A DNA stretch of 64,000 bases from Nothophaeocryptopus gaeumannii (Eukaryota > Ascomycota > Dothideomycetes > Mycosphaerellales > Mycosphaerellaceae). The stretch's first letter is position 1. The number at the start of each line of letters is the position of its first letter. Shown here piece after piece: positions 10,901-22,053 of this stretch. The stretch spans positions 3,534,001 through 3,598,000 of the forward strand of contig JASISA010000025.1 in the NCBI GenBank assembly GCA_031771865.1, read 5' to 3'. The position numbers and the translations under genes are program-made. The notes beneath the pieces are model-generated. The model saw only the letters and a list, made by a program, of their open reading frames with translations. It made no database searches and had not been told where the DNA came from.

Positions 10901-11880
10901 TTTGCCCTTCTTACCGACAGCCGCGAAAGAGTCCCACTCTGCAGATACGTTAGGAGTGCGAATGGAGAATGAATGAAACTTTGAGCATACCATTAGCCGG
11001 GTTTACATCGCCAGCGCCCGCGCCAGCATCAGCATTCGCAGCTTCTTCCTCGGCCTTCTTCTTTGCTTCCTCCTTTTTCTCCTCTTCTTCGAACTCCTGC
11101 GCAAGTCAGCCTCTAATCTCGACCTTTGCTCGTACAATCCAATCTCACCTCCCAGGCATTCTTCTTCTTTTTCTTGTTGTTCTTCTTTCCACCAGCTCCT
11201 GCGTCGTTCCACCAATCATCGTCTCCACCGCCATCACCTCCATCCCCCGGTGGATCTCCTCCCCCATCATCACCTCCACCCGCATCACCGCCTCCTGCAT
11301 TACCATCGCCTCCGCCCTCTTCAGCTCCATCTTCGTTCTTCTCTCCCTCATCGCCACTATCGGCCCATTTGCTACGTTGCGCAGCTGCCGCAGCTTTCTT
11401 CGCCTTCTTCTTGGAATGTTCGCGAAAGCCGGTTTCGCTCGAGAAGTCAACTTTTACATCAAACGCTCGATCGAGCAGCTGCGACGAAGAAGAGGCTTGT
11501 TTCTGGGAAGGAGCGTCCTTGGTCGTAACTTCCGCATCCTGCAGGCATTGAACGCCTGCAAGCGAATCTGTAGCCGTATAATCTGGCGGAACATCGTTCA
11601 AACACTCCTCATAGCTCGGCAAAGCTGCAATCTCAGGCGCAGAGCTCCGATACGGCCTAAACAGCTCTTTCACATCCACGTCTTGTTTATTCACCACATT
11701 ACCATTCCGCTCATTCTTTTGCGCTCCATTTTGATTTGTGACATGTTCCCAAAAACCGACCAAAGCTCTGATACGCGTCTTCAGCCTATTCTGCTCATCC
11801 GGTCGGATTATCAGTGGCTGGGTGTCGTGTCTGGGCGATTCGCGGGCTTCGCGATATTCTGCGACCGAAGCTGCTGCCAT
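4931..11880 (-). CDS. giant low-complexity protein with about 20 Trp-Gly/poly-Lys modules and a charged helix
   Basis: Not recognised as a named family. Exons by eye: 11880-11149, 11096-10991, 10938-10654, 10600-10440, 10164-8481, 8424-4931, all GT-AG with matching phases, giving about 2153 residues. Order: an N-terminal region with LPSY and PPDY motifs near residues 90-105 and a Gly/Asp-rich stretch; from about 205 to 1500 some 20 imperfect units of the form (D/N)-D-W-x-G-F followed by KKDKKKKKG, separated by acidic Pro/Glu linkers (PEPEPEP, VPPPPPPEPEP); Ser/Lys-rich linkers; at about 1795-1915 an uninterrupted Arg/Glu/Ala segment typical of a single alpha-helix or coiled coil; and a basic, aromatic end (SWFKKIAGFS). 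There is no signal peptide, TM segment or enzyme motif. This suggests a long tether or scaffold; resemblance in style to Woronin-body tethers is speculation. Intron 10439-10165 (275 nt) is far longer than the others (52-56 nt). Confidence 0.8.
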
Positions 11881-13711
11881 TGAGCGAACGGGTCTGACTC
11901 TCGTGCGACAGGGCGAAGATCATGGAAGGCAATGTTTCGAAAAGGCCGGGTTATCGTCAAGCTCGCTTGTGTCGGTGTGGAGGTACATGTTCGGCACGCC
12001 CAACTTCCAAGAAACGCAACAACAGCTACTTCTATTCTCTGTACAAATACAAGAGAGAGTGTAGGCGAGTAGCTCGAGAGGTAGGTGTAAGAGTCTGCGT
12101 TGTGATAACAAGTTGTACAGGTACTACTGTACACTCCTGCACAGTATGCAAGGAATTCAGGGAGGTGGTTGTGATTGCTCGCGCAGGGCTTCGCTTCGTT
12201 TGTGCAGTTGGTGTGGATGGGATGGGATGGGATGAGATGGTCCGGGGAAGAAGAACCAAAGATCGCCCAGCCAGCCAAAGAAGACCCCAAGACTGGCAGA
12301 ACCCCCTGCTTCCGCCGCCGCCTCTCTTGTTGAAATGCCTGTGTGCGCAGTCTGTGCAGTGTGTATCGAAGCCAATCGTTGCCGATCAGCCTAGCGAATC
12401 AAACGCCCCAACGGCTGTGAGGTCACCCCTGCTGACCGTGTGCCATGGCGAGGATCAAGGACAAGGGATAAAATTGCAGGTATAGCAGAAATGAGATAGG
12501 TATAGAGATATACAAGTATAGCCCGGGGAGCGAGACTTCGGCCAACAAACAGCAACAGGTGTCGTGGTTGTTGTATGTTTGTATGCATAGAAAAGTTTTA
12601 CGCGCCTGCAAGCTGCAGCAACAAGACTTCACACCTGTCAGTTGCTTCGGCAGAACATCCACCTCTACAGACATGCACGACATCCATCTTCATGCGACCG
12701 TCTCCTCCCGACCAGCATCTGTACACCACGCCGCCGGTCATTGGTCGCGAGACTGTGTTCGGCGCACAAGTTGGTGCAAGCAGAAATGTTTCACCGCCTC
12801 AGAACGACGACCCTGATTTGCTCCCATGGTCTCCGTCATGCAGCACCGAGGCCGAGAGCTAGCCCTGCATCAATTCCACCATCCACGCCGCGAACCGTGA
12901 CACTGAAGAACAGACACCCTCTTGTGAACTCTGAACTTGCGCGCGCATGCGGGCGGGACGGACAGCAAGAGCTCGTGAGGAGCCAAACAGCTCGAGGACT
13001 GCCAAATGCATGGCTTGAGTGGTGAGAGCAGCCTCGGTGGAGGTGGGAAGCTTGCAGTAGCTTCCGACACCTGCAGCACACTGGGCAAGCAGCCACTGCG
13101 AAAACACCAATCGGTGTCGAGTTTGGGTCCTGGAGTTCGCGTTGGCAGGGCATGACCGCTACTGTGACGACATGCTAAGAGTGGCTAAGAGTGGAAAGCA
13201 ATGCGGTTGAGAATAAGCCGGCCGGTCACGAGATGGGTCTGAAGACACTCAGAACACCGGTGCTGGCAGATAACTTTGACCAGTGATCAGATAGACAGTC
13301 TGAGGAGAATGCTGACCGTGACCGACAAAGCAGAGAACATGTGTGACAGAAGTCAATCAAAGCAGGAAAGACGACATCCTGTGCAGCCACGGCCAGCAGC
13401 ATCATCTCTGTAGAACATGACAGCTGCTATAGAGGATCTGCATCATTTCGGTCTCCGGCTCACGACCTACGAAATGTCTCACCTCGGAGAAAACATCGCG
13501 CATCTTCAAAGTTCTCCCTGCAGATGCCGACCAAGGTACGAGCGGAACCAGAGACGGGAGCGTTCGGCTCATGTTTGGTACAAAAGCCAATCCTCATCTC
13601 ACCTGTGAGTGTGGAGCGGAGTAGAGAGCGGTAAGGCAGCATATGATCTCACTGATCTCATTCACATCAGCCAGTTGTCTTCTGCTCTTTTCAGCTTCTC
13701 ATTACCTACCC
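11881..13711. other. intergenic, promoter side of the repeat-protein gene
   Basis: No gene recognised on either strand. It should hold the 5' leader and promoter of the minus-strand gene starting at 11880. A short GATGG tandem run lies at about 12215-12240. The several open frames of 60-190 codons have random-looking composition. Confidence 0.5.
12215..12240 (+). repeat. GATGG pentanucleotide run
   Basis: Five near-perfect GATGG/GATGA units in a row, within non-coding sequence. It is too short to be a functional minisatellite by itself. Confidence 0.6.
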
Positions 13712-14434
13712 ATGAGCAGCACGGGCGACTTACCGAGGCTCCCATTTGAGCTGAGAGATGACTTCTACTCCTATCTTACTGAAGAAGCAGCTATGTATCA
13801 GCCCGTCCAATCCGAGTATGTGAAGATGGCATGAGTTACACATCTCCTGCACAGGAACCTGCGTCTCAAAAGTCATCAAGTCGATTTTGAATACGGGGAC
13901 TGCTTCAAAGACCGCCCTCGAACATTGACGGTCGTTGAGCCCCAATTCGAATCGGACAAGACCTACCGGAGACCTGCCCTGCAGTGGCGCTATTCGGAAG
14001 GTGTCAAGAAGGTTGGACTACGTTCTTCCTACCGATTTCTGTCACTGCATTCCTGACGATATAGATCAATGTGACGCCTTCACCGAGATCTCGAGTATCG
14101 GCGAATGGGTCGACAAGCACATGAGCGCCCGGACTCCACTGCCCAACGTGCGATCTGTGGGCATGACGTTGAGTTCCGCATATCCCAGTCCCAGTGGACT
14201 TCTCAATCCTCTCATACTTGGCTGCGACCTCCCGGAATTGAACGTTCAGAGCTGCGGAGCGTCCTCGAAGATCTCGCGAAGCCTTGAGAGATCTTCGATA
14301 GCCTTCATGTGCTGTTCTACATTGATGAAGAGGGTACATGGCTGGCCTGGCAAGGAGAGGTAGAGGGCCCGTGGGTTCCTGAAGGGCATCTGGGAGGCGA
14401 CGTGGACGCGGGCTGGAGGTTGGAAGGTGAGTGA
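13712..14434 (+). pseudogene. decayed ELR-type F-box-like gene
   Basis: Begins MSSTGDLPRLPFELRDDFYSYL, the ELR motif of the family seen at 2.0-4.4 kb. An intron 13816-13854 (GTATGT..CACAG, 39 nt) joins it to ENLRLKSHQVDFEYGDCF, which matches the conserved EYR-C block of the intact paralog. That frame ends at TGA 14054-14056. Sensible coding (SSIGEWVDKHM, LPNVRSVGMTLS) is found in another frame up to about 14215, then again in the first frame (GIERSELRSVLEDLAKP), which meets a TGA and continues past it to 14434 (LHVLFYIDEEGTWLAWQG). At least two frame changes plus a stop make it a pseudogene unless an unrecognised intron explains part of this. Confidence 0.55.
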
Positions 14435-14539
14435 GGAGCGGGAGGAGACACCAAGCTTAGTTCAACCATATCATGATGCGTGAGGAAGCGCGGCTGCAGC
14501 GGAACCAGAAAGTACAGAATATGAGAACAGATGCCCTTT

Positions 14540-14890
14540 CATGGAATTTGCCTACTTCGTATGATATTGAAGATGCTTGCTGCTCAGTCTGTGGGCATTA
14601 CGTTCAGGACTCTTGTTCCGTCGGAGGGACAGCACTTGTATGCGTGGATGCATCAGCGAGGGATTGAGGATTCGGAGCTTGGAAGGGTACTTGAGCGGCT
14701 GCTGGAGTCGCACAGGGTAGTGGAAATACGTTGGTGTGATGTTCTGCAACGCAGAAGATACGGATACCAGCATGCAGATCGCCTAGCACGGAGGAATCTG
14801 AGGGTTCATGGCTTCCTGAGGGTTCTGTGGTCGGCGATGTGGACGAGAGTTGGTGAATGGAAGGTAGTCAGGAGATTGCAGGTTCGTTGT
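14540..14890 (+). pseudogene. truncated duplicate of the preceding ELR-type pseudogene (3' part only)
   Basis: SVGITFRTLVPSEG and GIEDSELGRVLERLLES align to SVGMTLSSAYPSPSG and GIERSELRSVLEDLAKP in the preceding copy. Further on, in another frame, SEGSWLPEG..VGDVDESW matches EGPWVPEGHLGGDVDAGW. The 5' half with the ELR motif is absent. It is a tail-to-head tandem partial copy ending about 30 bases before the stop of the APH gene on the other strand. Confidence 0.5.
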
Positions 14891-14919
14891 CGAATGCTCC
14901 ATAGACATCGTAGCCGTGC

Positions 14920-16567
14920 TCATCCGCTCGCCTTCTCTGCGTCACTGTCTTGCTCTTCAGAATCAGCCGCTCTCACAGCAAATTTATACGCCTTGCGCAG
15001 TTGTTCATCATAATGCTTCTGATCTTCGAGCTTTCGCTCAATGAAACCTTCTGCTCCCTCAGTCCAAAATCTAGCCAGGAACCTCCCACCCTCCTCGCTC
15101 CGCTCTGTGTATCTCGGCAGCAGATGATCGTAAAACAGCGCATGAAGGCAAGTCGGAGCGTCCAGTATCTTGTTATACCAGAATGCCCCGCTCTTCCAGT
15201 TGTGGCGCATGATATCCGTGTGTGTCTGACGCTGATATACGACCTGCTCTTCGCGTTCGAAGATGTTGATGAAGGTGTCGTGTTGGATTGCATATTTCTC
15301 AAATTCTTCGTTGCGTAGTCGATCGAGACTCTCGCCCGTGAGCCAGACCGGGGGCGAGAGCATTTGAACGGGTCTGGAACAGAACCATTCTAGGTCGATT
15401 AGGGCTGTGATGTTCCAGTCGTCGTCGACGAAGATGTTGCTTTGGTGAAGATCTGTGAGCACTGGTACGAATGGCCCGTTCCGGAATCGTCGGTCTATGA
15501 AGTGCGGCAGTGTTGCTCGGATGGCGGCCAATGCAGCGAGTTGATCTTCGCCGTCGAGTTTGTCATGACATGCGTTGGGAATACGTTTAAGGCGGTTGTC
15601 TTGACTAGTGAGGATGTCGAGAACGTAAGGCTCGACTGTGGCGTATGTTGTGTTTCTTGGGATCGGCACTTCCACTTTTTCGTTTTCCATTTGCTGAATC
15701 TCGCATGTGAGAGGTCGGTTGGTTAGTGCTATGACTCCATCGTCGTTCATTGTCCACGATCCTATGCATGGCTGAGGGATGTTTGCGAGCTTAAGCATGA
15801 TGTGTGAGAGATCGCGGTACAGGTTTGTCCTACGGTTCTCGTCTTGCTCGTGTCGATTCCAACTAGAGCTGAGCATTTGCCCTTCGTTGATGTACTCAAT
15901 GAGCATATAGCTGATCTCAGGTAGCACATTGCGAGTGTGTGCGGAGTAAGGAGATAACCGATCTCCTCTCATCCAGGATTGGAAGCATCGCCAGTGCCAC
16001 AGCAGTCGCTGCCACCACGAGACGCATTTGATTGAAGTTAACTTCGTAAAGAATTAGCTCGATGCTTGGATTTGCACGGGTTGACATCAGACTCACAGAC
16101 AATGTGCCAGGGAGGCCAATTCCGTAAAGACGTGGAATTCGTATGTCAGGACAATGCCGTTGCATCCAAATGTAAGTCGCAGCTTCGCTTCGGAGCTTTT
16201 CTTCTGCATTTCCTGGCCGGTAGTCTTCCCCAATCTTGTACGGAGTCGGGCTGCGGAATATCACTTTCTCTGGCAGATCGGGCCGAGAGACATCGGGTTG
16301 GACATTGACTGGCAGCACAGCATTGAAGCTGCCATGTAGCCATTCCTTAACTTCCGAAATAGTGCACCACGACGAGGGCACATTGAGATGCTGCGCTGCT
16401 AGATCCTCTATGTCTTTACGGTTGTTGTAGAAGTAAAGCCAGAGGTTGAAGCGCTTGTCTGGGTGCGTGAGAAGTCGAAGGATGTCCTTGTCGTCCTCCA
16501 GTGCATCAGCTAGGGAGTACGTTTCTTTGATGGTCTTGAGTAGGGGTCGCGTCTCATCCATTGCCAT
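14920..16567 (-). CDS. APH-fold (aminoglycoside phosphotransferase family) kinase-like protein
   Basis: Two exons, 16567-16097 and 16008-14920 (intron GTGAGT..GGCAG, 89 nt), give 519 residues. The fold is the fungal 'phosphotransferase enzyme family': WLHGSFNAV (glycine-loop region, about residue 75), a Lys-containing strand (EKVIFRSPTPYKIGE), the catalytic-loop equivalent VLTDLHQSNIFV with Asp and Asn of the Brenner motif, then ALIDLEWF with the metal-binding Asp. These proteins phosphorylate small molecules or are untested; real aminoglycoside resistance should not be assumed. The acidic C-terminus (DSEEQDSDAEKASG) is disordered. Splice sites were chosen to keep phase 0 and the WHWR-type helix after the junction. 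Substrate unknown. Confidence 0.85.
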
Positions 16568-17502
16568 CCAGATGAAGTAGTGAGTCCATATCGACGTTCA
16601 AGCGCAGTGGCAATGGCATTTTGCAATTCTGCTGCAAGGGGATGGAAGTACAAGTGCGGCACAGGAGGTCAAGGACAAGGACGAAACGCGAGGTTCATGC
16701 GCGCCAAGGAGTCCTCTACATCAATGGCTCGTCGCTCAGTAGAGTGGGTCCTTACACGTACAACGCCTCCTTGTCTGCGAACACGAACACATCCACCAGA
16801 AGTCTCGAAGCGCGGCTTCACAACTCTGACATGGCACAGCCTCCAGCGCAAGCCTCGAGGGAGAGCTCGTATCCAACGAGCCAGGAAGCTGAGCAGTGCG
16901 CCGCACGCGCGTTGCGTCTCCACATGCCAGCAGCATTCCCTTAGGTAGCTGTGCCGCAGACAATACATGGCAGCCTCGAGAGCAAGAAAAGCTCATTTGC
17001 ATGAGTTGAGCACATAAATGACAGGTCTCACTTTCTTTCTACGCCTCTCAGTCATCGATCAGGTGTCCTCATCCGAGAGAAGTCCACATCCAATTCCTCT
17101 CCCAGTCGGCGACTCATATTTGACTTCGAACTCCACAACACTTTCACCTACGTGAGCATTTACCACACTACCTCAAACCAATCATCCTTCAAGACTGACT
17201 TCTCCATTCGTAAGATTATGGATGCCGACGAGGACAGGAAACAAGAGTTGTGAGAAGCCGCACAATCCGTGACCAAAAGTCTGATTGACCAGAAAACAAT
17301 GGAATAGCTCTCGGCGGACGGGCAGGGGCTCAGAATCAGATACAGGGCCAAGCTTCAGCTCAGTCATAGATGCGATGATTCGGGTGAGGGAAGGTGGAAG
17401 TACCCACGATGAGATACAGGCGAGGGATCCCGCTGCACGAGAGTCAATGTCGTCACTGACTGTTGTCACCGTGCCGAACAACAGCACCAGCCCTTCTATG
17501 TT
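16568..17502. other. intergenic, promoter of the APH gene
   Basis: No convincing gene. It lies between the 5' end of one minus-strand gene and the 3' end of another. Small open frames on both strands are unlike proteins. Confidence 0.5.
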
Positions 17503-19535
17503 TTACTCCCCCTTCGCCAAAAGCTCCTTCCCCAATTCCCCACCTTTCTTAATATCCCTCATCTGCGCCTTAAACCTCACATTCTCCCTCCTCAAAATCT
17601 CATTCAACATCTGATCCCGTTTCGGCGCATCCTTATGGATCCCCATCGTCCGACACTCCACCGCCTTCTCATGGGATTCATTGTACGCCTTCTTGAGAGC
17701 TTCCATTTCAGACCCATAATTCGCCATCCTCGCATTGATCTTTCCGATTTCAGTCAGCATCGGTTCGTCGCCTTCGTTGAGGAACTCGGAGGGGCCGAAT
17801 GTATCTGCTCGGTCTTTGATTTCGGTGAATGTCGTGGGTTGATAATCCGGTCTTGAGCCGAACCGTCTTGAGAGAATGTTTTCGAGAAGTATCTGGCGAG
17901 GTGCGGGGAGGAAGAAATAGAAGAACTTTCTGAGTAGTTGTCGAGTAATTTTGTAGAGGTTCGGTTCGATTTGGATGTAAGCGATACTGGCTTCTTGAAA
18001 AGGGTGAAGAGAGAAGCCATCTGCGAGATGTCGGATTACGACAATTCCGTCGGTTAGGGAGGCGAGCCATGCAGGCCAGACGGTCTGTTGCTCCATGTAG
18101 GCTAGTCTGGATTGCCGGGCGTATTCGCCGCGGTTGTCGTTCTCGAGGGGAGCTGCCTTGCGGAGGGTCTTGAGTTCCTCGACGTTGGCTACGTATCTGC
18201 GGTAGAGGAGGGTTTTCAATGTAACAAGGCTCAGTTTGAAAAGCTGATATTCTTTGGTGCTCTGCACTCTTAAACCTCCATTTTCTACTGCGTCCCGAGC
18301 TACGACGATATCCATAATAAGCGTCTCGTCGCCGAGGAGGTACTGTTCCAGGCGTTGGAGAGACTGCTCTGCGTGGCCGAGGCGGTGTTGAATGGTGAAG
18401 CAGATGAGTCGTGGGTTCCCAGGCAACGTCCAGGATTTGCCCGCTACTTCGACTTGGGTTGCTGGGGGCAGGAATCTTGTGATGAAGTCGGGGAAGCCCT
18501 GACCTCGCTTTTCTAGGACGACTCGCATGCAGTAGAAGAGGACATTGAAGCCTAGCTTCTGATGAGGAGGCTGTGGGACCTCGTTCCTCGAGAGTTTTTC
18601 TTTGTAATCCGTGCGTAGTTTGAGCAGATTTTCTGGCTCCTCTATGACTGCGTCGATGCGCTCCAAAAGTCCAATTCGGGCTTCGTACAGTTTAAGTGTG
18701 TTTCGCAGTCTCGAAGACCAAGGGCGGAGATGGTTTGCAAAGTCCGCCACGTTATAATATTCCTCGAAGAATGGTGTGCCTGGACCGGAGAAGTTGAAGA
18801 TCTTGAGGTGCGCATACGGGAAGGGTCCAGGAAAGCCTTCATCGGTGCAATACTTGACATATGATTGCCACTGCTCGGGAAGCTCGTGTACAAACGCGCT
18901 CACAAGAAGTCCGTTTCTGTGTTGCAGTTCTGTGTAGAGCTTCTTCAGTATACCCAGATCGACCTTAACGAATGCCCAATTCTGTGGCTGCGGAGCATCA
19001 AAGACTGGGTCCTGCGCATCTGGTCGACCGAACTTAGTGCACCCCTTTTTCGCGTCCAGTGATCTGAGCGATGCTCTGCCTCCTGTCCACAAAGGTAGCA
19101 GAAACCTTTCTTACAGAGCGGATTCTCGCATCGCAGCCAATTGCAAGCCGCACGGAGCTCGTACCTCCATCGGCAACCAGGACATAATTGATACAATTTG
19201 CCTCGCTCAAGGCCATTGAGATCACCATTTTCGCCCTGTTCGGCTACCATTCGAGCTCTGTGCTCATTCTCCTTCTTTTCAAATTCTTTCACAAAATCTT
19301 TACCCAACTGAGTCTCGAAGTCGGAAGCTTTGAGGATCTCGTTGCCCCATGTGCAATTCAGATATCCGTACTCATTCTTGAGTGCAGCTTCAAACTTGGG
19401 TCGGATCTCATCGTCGAAACAGTCCGTACAGATGGGGTGTTTATCCGAGCCCACTGGGATAACTTTCGAGGCTGCGATCTTTTCCATGCCAATGCTACAT
19501 TCGACCATGTCTTCTGCTTCTGGGTTGGACGCCAT
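17503..19535 (-). CDS. RING/IBR-like zinc-binding protein with long C-terminal region, apparent frameshift
   Basis: The conservative start is ATG 19535 (MASNPEAEDMVEC); the frame is open further upstream to about 19673, so an upstream exon is possible. Residues 1-165 resemble the RING-IBR of fungal RBR-type E3 ligases: a degenerate first finger (CSIGMEK, HPICTDC, LNCTWGN) and a good IBR (LCPGCRWRYE, CNWLRC, CKKGFCYLCG, HRSDHW). The expected continuation GCTKFGRP is present but in another frame, after an A5G4 tract at 19050-19042; one extra base there would restore HW..KKGCTKFG. The remaining 500 residues to 17503 are helical, without a motif I know. Two cysteine positions in the first finger read Gly (C-x2-G), so ligase activity is doubtful. 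It could be a frameshifted gene, a base error, or two overlapping models. Confidence 0.6.
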
Positions 19536-22053
19536 GGCGGAGAGAAGGCCCTCGTACGTGAATTCGAAGTATCGTCTGGCGAGAGAGGCTTTATTGAGTT
19601 TGAGGTATCGACCACCGACTTCGAGTGGCCTGTTTGATGGTTGAAGAATGAAGCTAGATGCAATGCAAAGCACATGTTCTGAATAAGGACCCGGCGATGA
19701 TGAGTTTCCTTGGAGGCTAACAAAGAATTTCCGGATATGGGCCAGCGCTCGTCCAGTCGAGGCGGCCCTTTGTAGTCGGTGACTTGCTCTTTGTTCATAA
19801 TGTTGCTACACAAATCACGTGCAGACCTGGACGGACAGGACCGCATGAACAGCGCAAGATCTGTGAGCCTGGTCGCATTGAACACCCGATCGAAAGTTGG
19901 CTCCTTTCGCGTACCTGTTCAATATTGAAGTCGCTCGATAATTCGCCACGCGCGAACTTGCTGCACTGGGTAGTTGCAAGTGAGCCATTCTTGTGGTTGC
20001 CAGTATTGCGAACATCAGCAGTCAATGAAAGCTGATACCTTGCCGGTTTACTAGATCGTATCTCGAAGCGACATTCGTGTGACAGACAATGTCAGTGAGC
20101 GTCGACACGTGAGCTTGTAAATATGGGTATGTGACGTTCCAAGATACGAACGACAGTAGGCCAAGCCATGCGGCGATCGATATGCAGGGGGCTGCGGCGA
20201 GGTTAAAGATCGAAATAAGACGTAGAAGGGTGAAGGGTATATGCTAGACATGGGACTCCTTGCCTGCGTGCCAAGATCAGTTGCGGTATTCAACATCTGC
20301 TGGTAATCTTGATAAGGCCAGCCACCTCCATCCGCGACGGGGTGGAGAAGGCGATGAGGTGCACTCTGTGATGTGGATGTAGGCTTGAGGCTTGCGCATG
20401 TCGATATTGGAAGTATGCGAAAGCGCAGCCTGCTAGCTCAAATCCCCTCATCATCATGCGAGTGTCTCCTCACCACACCAGGCAGGTTTGGCAGGCCCAG
20501 CTGGGCAGGCACACAGGAACTTCGGGAAGTCATCGGGAGGGCAAGACAGGCATCTTCGTCTTTGCGCGTCGCAGACTGCGTGCTGACCGCAGCCGGCTGC
20601 TCCTCCCTCACCATCACCTTCATCAGCGGCGGCAGAGGCAGCGACGTCCCGCGCGGCGAGAAGGAGGTCAATGTGGATGTGCTTTGACAGAAGTGAAGTG
20701 CAGAAGCGTTTGCGTGGAAGGCGCACACGGCCAACACCCGCTCCCTCTGTCGGTGCCTGAGCTGTGTCGGAGACTCGGAGTTCACCAGGAACCATGTCGC
20801 CGCATGGATAGCGATGGAGCATAGTCATAGTCATAGTCGCCGTCACCGTCACCTTACAGGGCGGATAGCGAGCGATCCGTGGTGAATGAAGTGGTGACAT
20901 GAGTCGCCCGAATGGAGGTGGCCGCACCGGCCGTCAGTCAATCACCAGGCGGGAGTAGTCAGAGGAAGTGAGGGTTTATGGCAGAAGCCAAGGCCAAAGG
21001 TGCTCGGGTCGTCCTGTCCAGCACATGGCCATTTTAGTCATTAGTCCGCTCACTCTCTCCACTACCTACGCACTGCACACTGCACTCTTCACAACCACCC
21101 GCACCAACTCTCCCTCTTTGCGAAATTGGTCGACAACGACAAGTCTGTTTGTCCGGCCTGGCCTGTCGTGTATTGGTCCAGCTCGCGAGCGTGAGCAGGA
21201 ACGTCACAGCACTACTTGCAACTTCCAGTGCAGTGCAAGCACAGGCGCTCCCGGCCCACGCCGCCAGACTTTCATCTCGGCTTCAGAAAGAAAAACCTCT
21301 CGGCCTGCTGAGCACAGACTTGCACTTTTCGCGCTCTATCCACCACCCACGCACCGCGCCACCGCCCTCCTCGCACCGACAATCCCCCATCCTCTCGCCA
21401 ACACTCCCATCCACTTCCGAGCTCATCGCCGCCAACCGTGCGCCAAGACACTCACCGCACGTGTCGGCACGAATCTCGCTCGCAAGCACACCGTCTTTTT
21501 TCGCCGCGTGCCCTTACACCACCTTCGCCAGCAGCGAAGTTTAATCGCACGGTACGCCTTCTCATCTATACAATCTGTCTGGCTCCAGGATCTGTTTGCC
21601 CATCGCCGCCCGCGGTCACCGAAATAGCTGCTCCTGATTGCTAACCCACCTCCTGCGTTCTAGCGACTCGCGCTCACCCTTTCTGACCTCCGACCGCATC
21701 CAACCTACGCTCCACTGCGACGCGAGACTTGACGCGCGACAACATACTGCGACTGCCCATCTCAGCGTGGACCGCACCTTCCGTATCCATCCTCGACATC
21801 ATCTACAGCCAACAGTCTTCGATCAGAAGAGATAAGCAACAGGTGATAGCTTCAGTGCGGCGGGGTGTGAAAGCTTGGCGGTAGCGGTAGCAGGCAGGCA
21901 ACTTCTCCCGCGCCAGGAGAAGAAGGACAGAAGCAGCGGCGGCTGCTGGGGAATCTTTGGAACTCGCCCGACTGGGCAAACCCGGAACAGGGAAGTGTGT
22001 GACATCCAGACATCCACACGTCACTGTACAACGAGTAGCATTGCACCTTCGCA
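19536..22053. other. divergent intergenic region, long leader of the LARP1 gene
   Basis: About 2.5 kb separates the minus-strand RING/IBR gene from the plus-strand LARP1 gene. From about 21040 to 21830 the plus strand is rich in C and short CT runs, as in promoters and leaders of highly expressed fungal genes. A short ATAGTC/CCGTCA repeat is at about 20819-20850. No coding sequence was recognised, apart from a possible upstream exon of the RING/IBR gene near 19.6-19.8 kb. Confidence 0.5.

Noticed and set aside
14920..16567. Reading the APH-fold gene as an antibiotic-resistance gene
   Set aside because: The fungal members of this fold are a broad family of unknown small-molecule kinases; nothing here points to aminoglycosides.
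20968..21627. 219-codon plus-strand frame upstream of LARP1
   Set aside because: Overlaps a second long frame (21149-21544), is Arg/Ser/Pro/Thr-rich through the C-rich leader, and has no conserved-looking segment.
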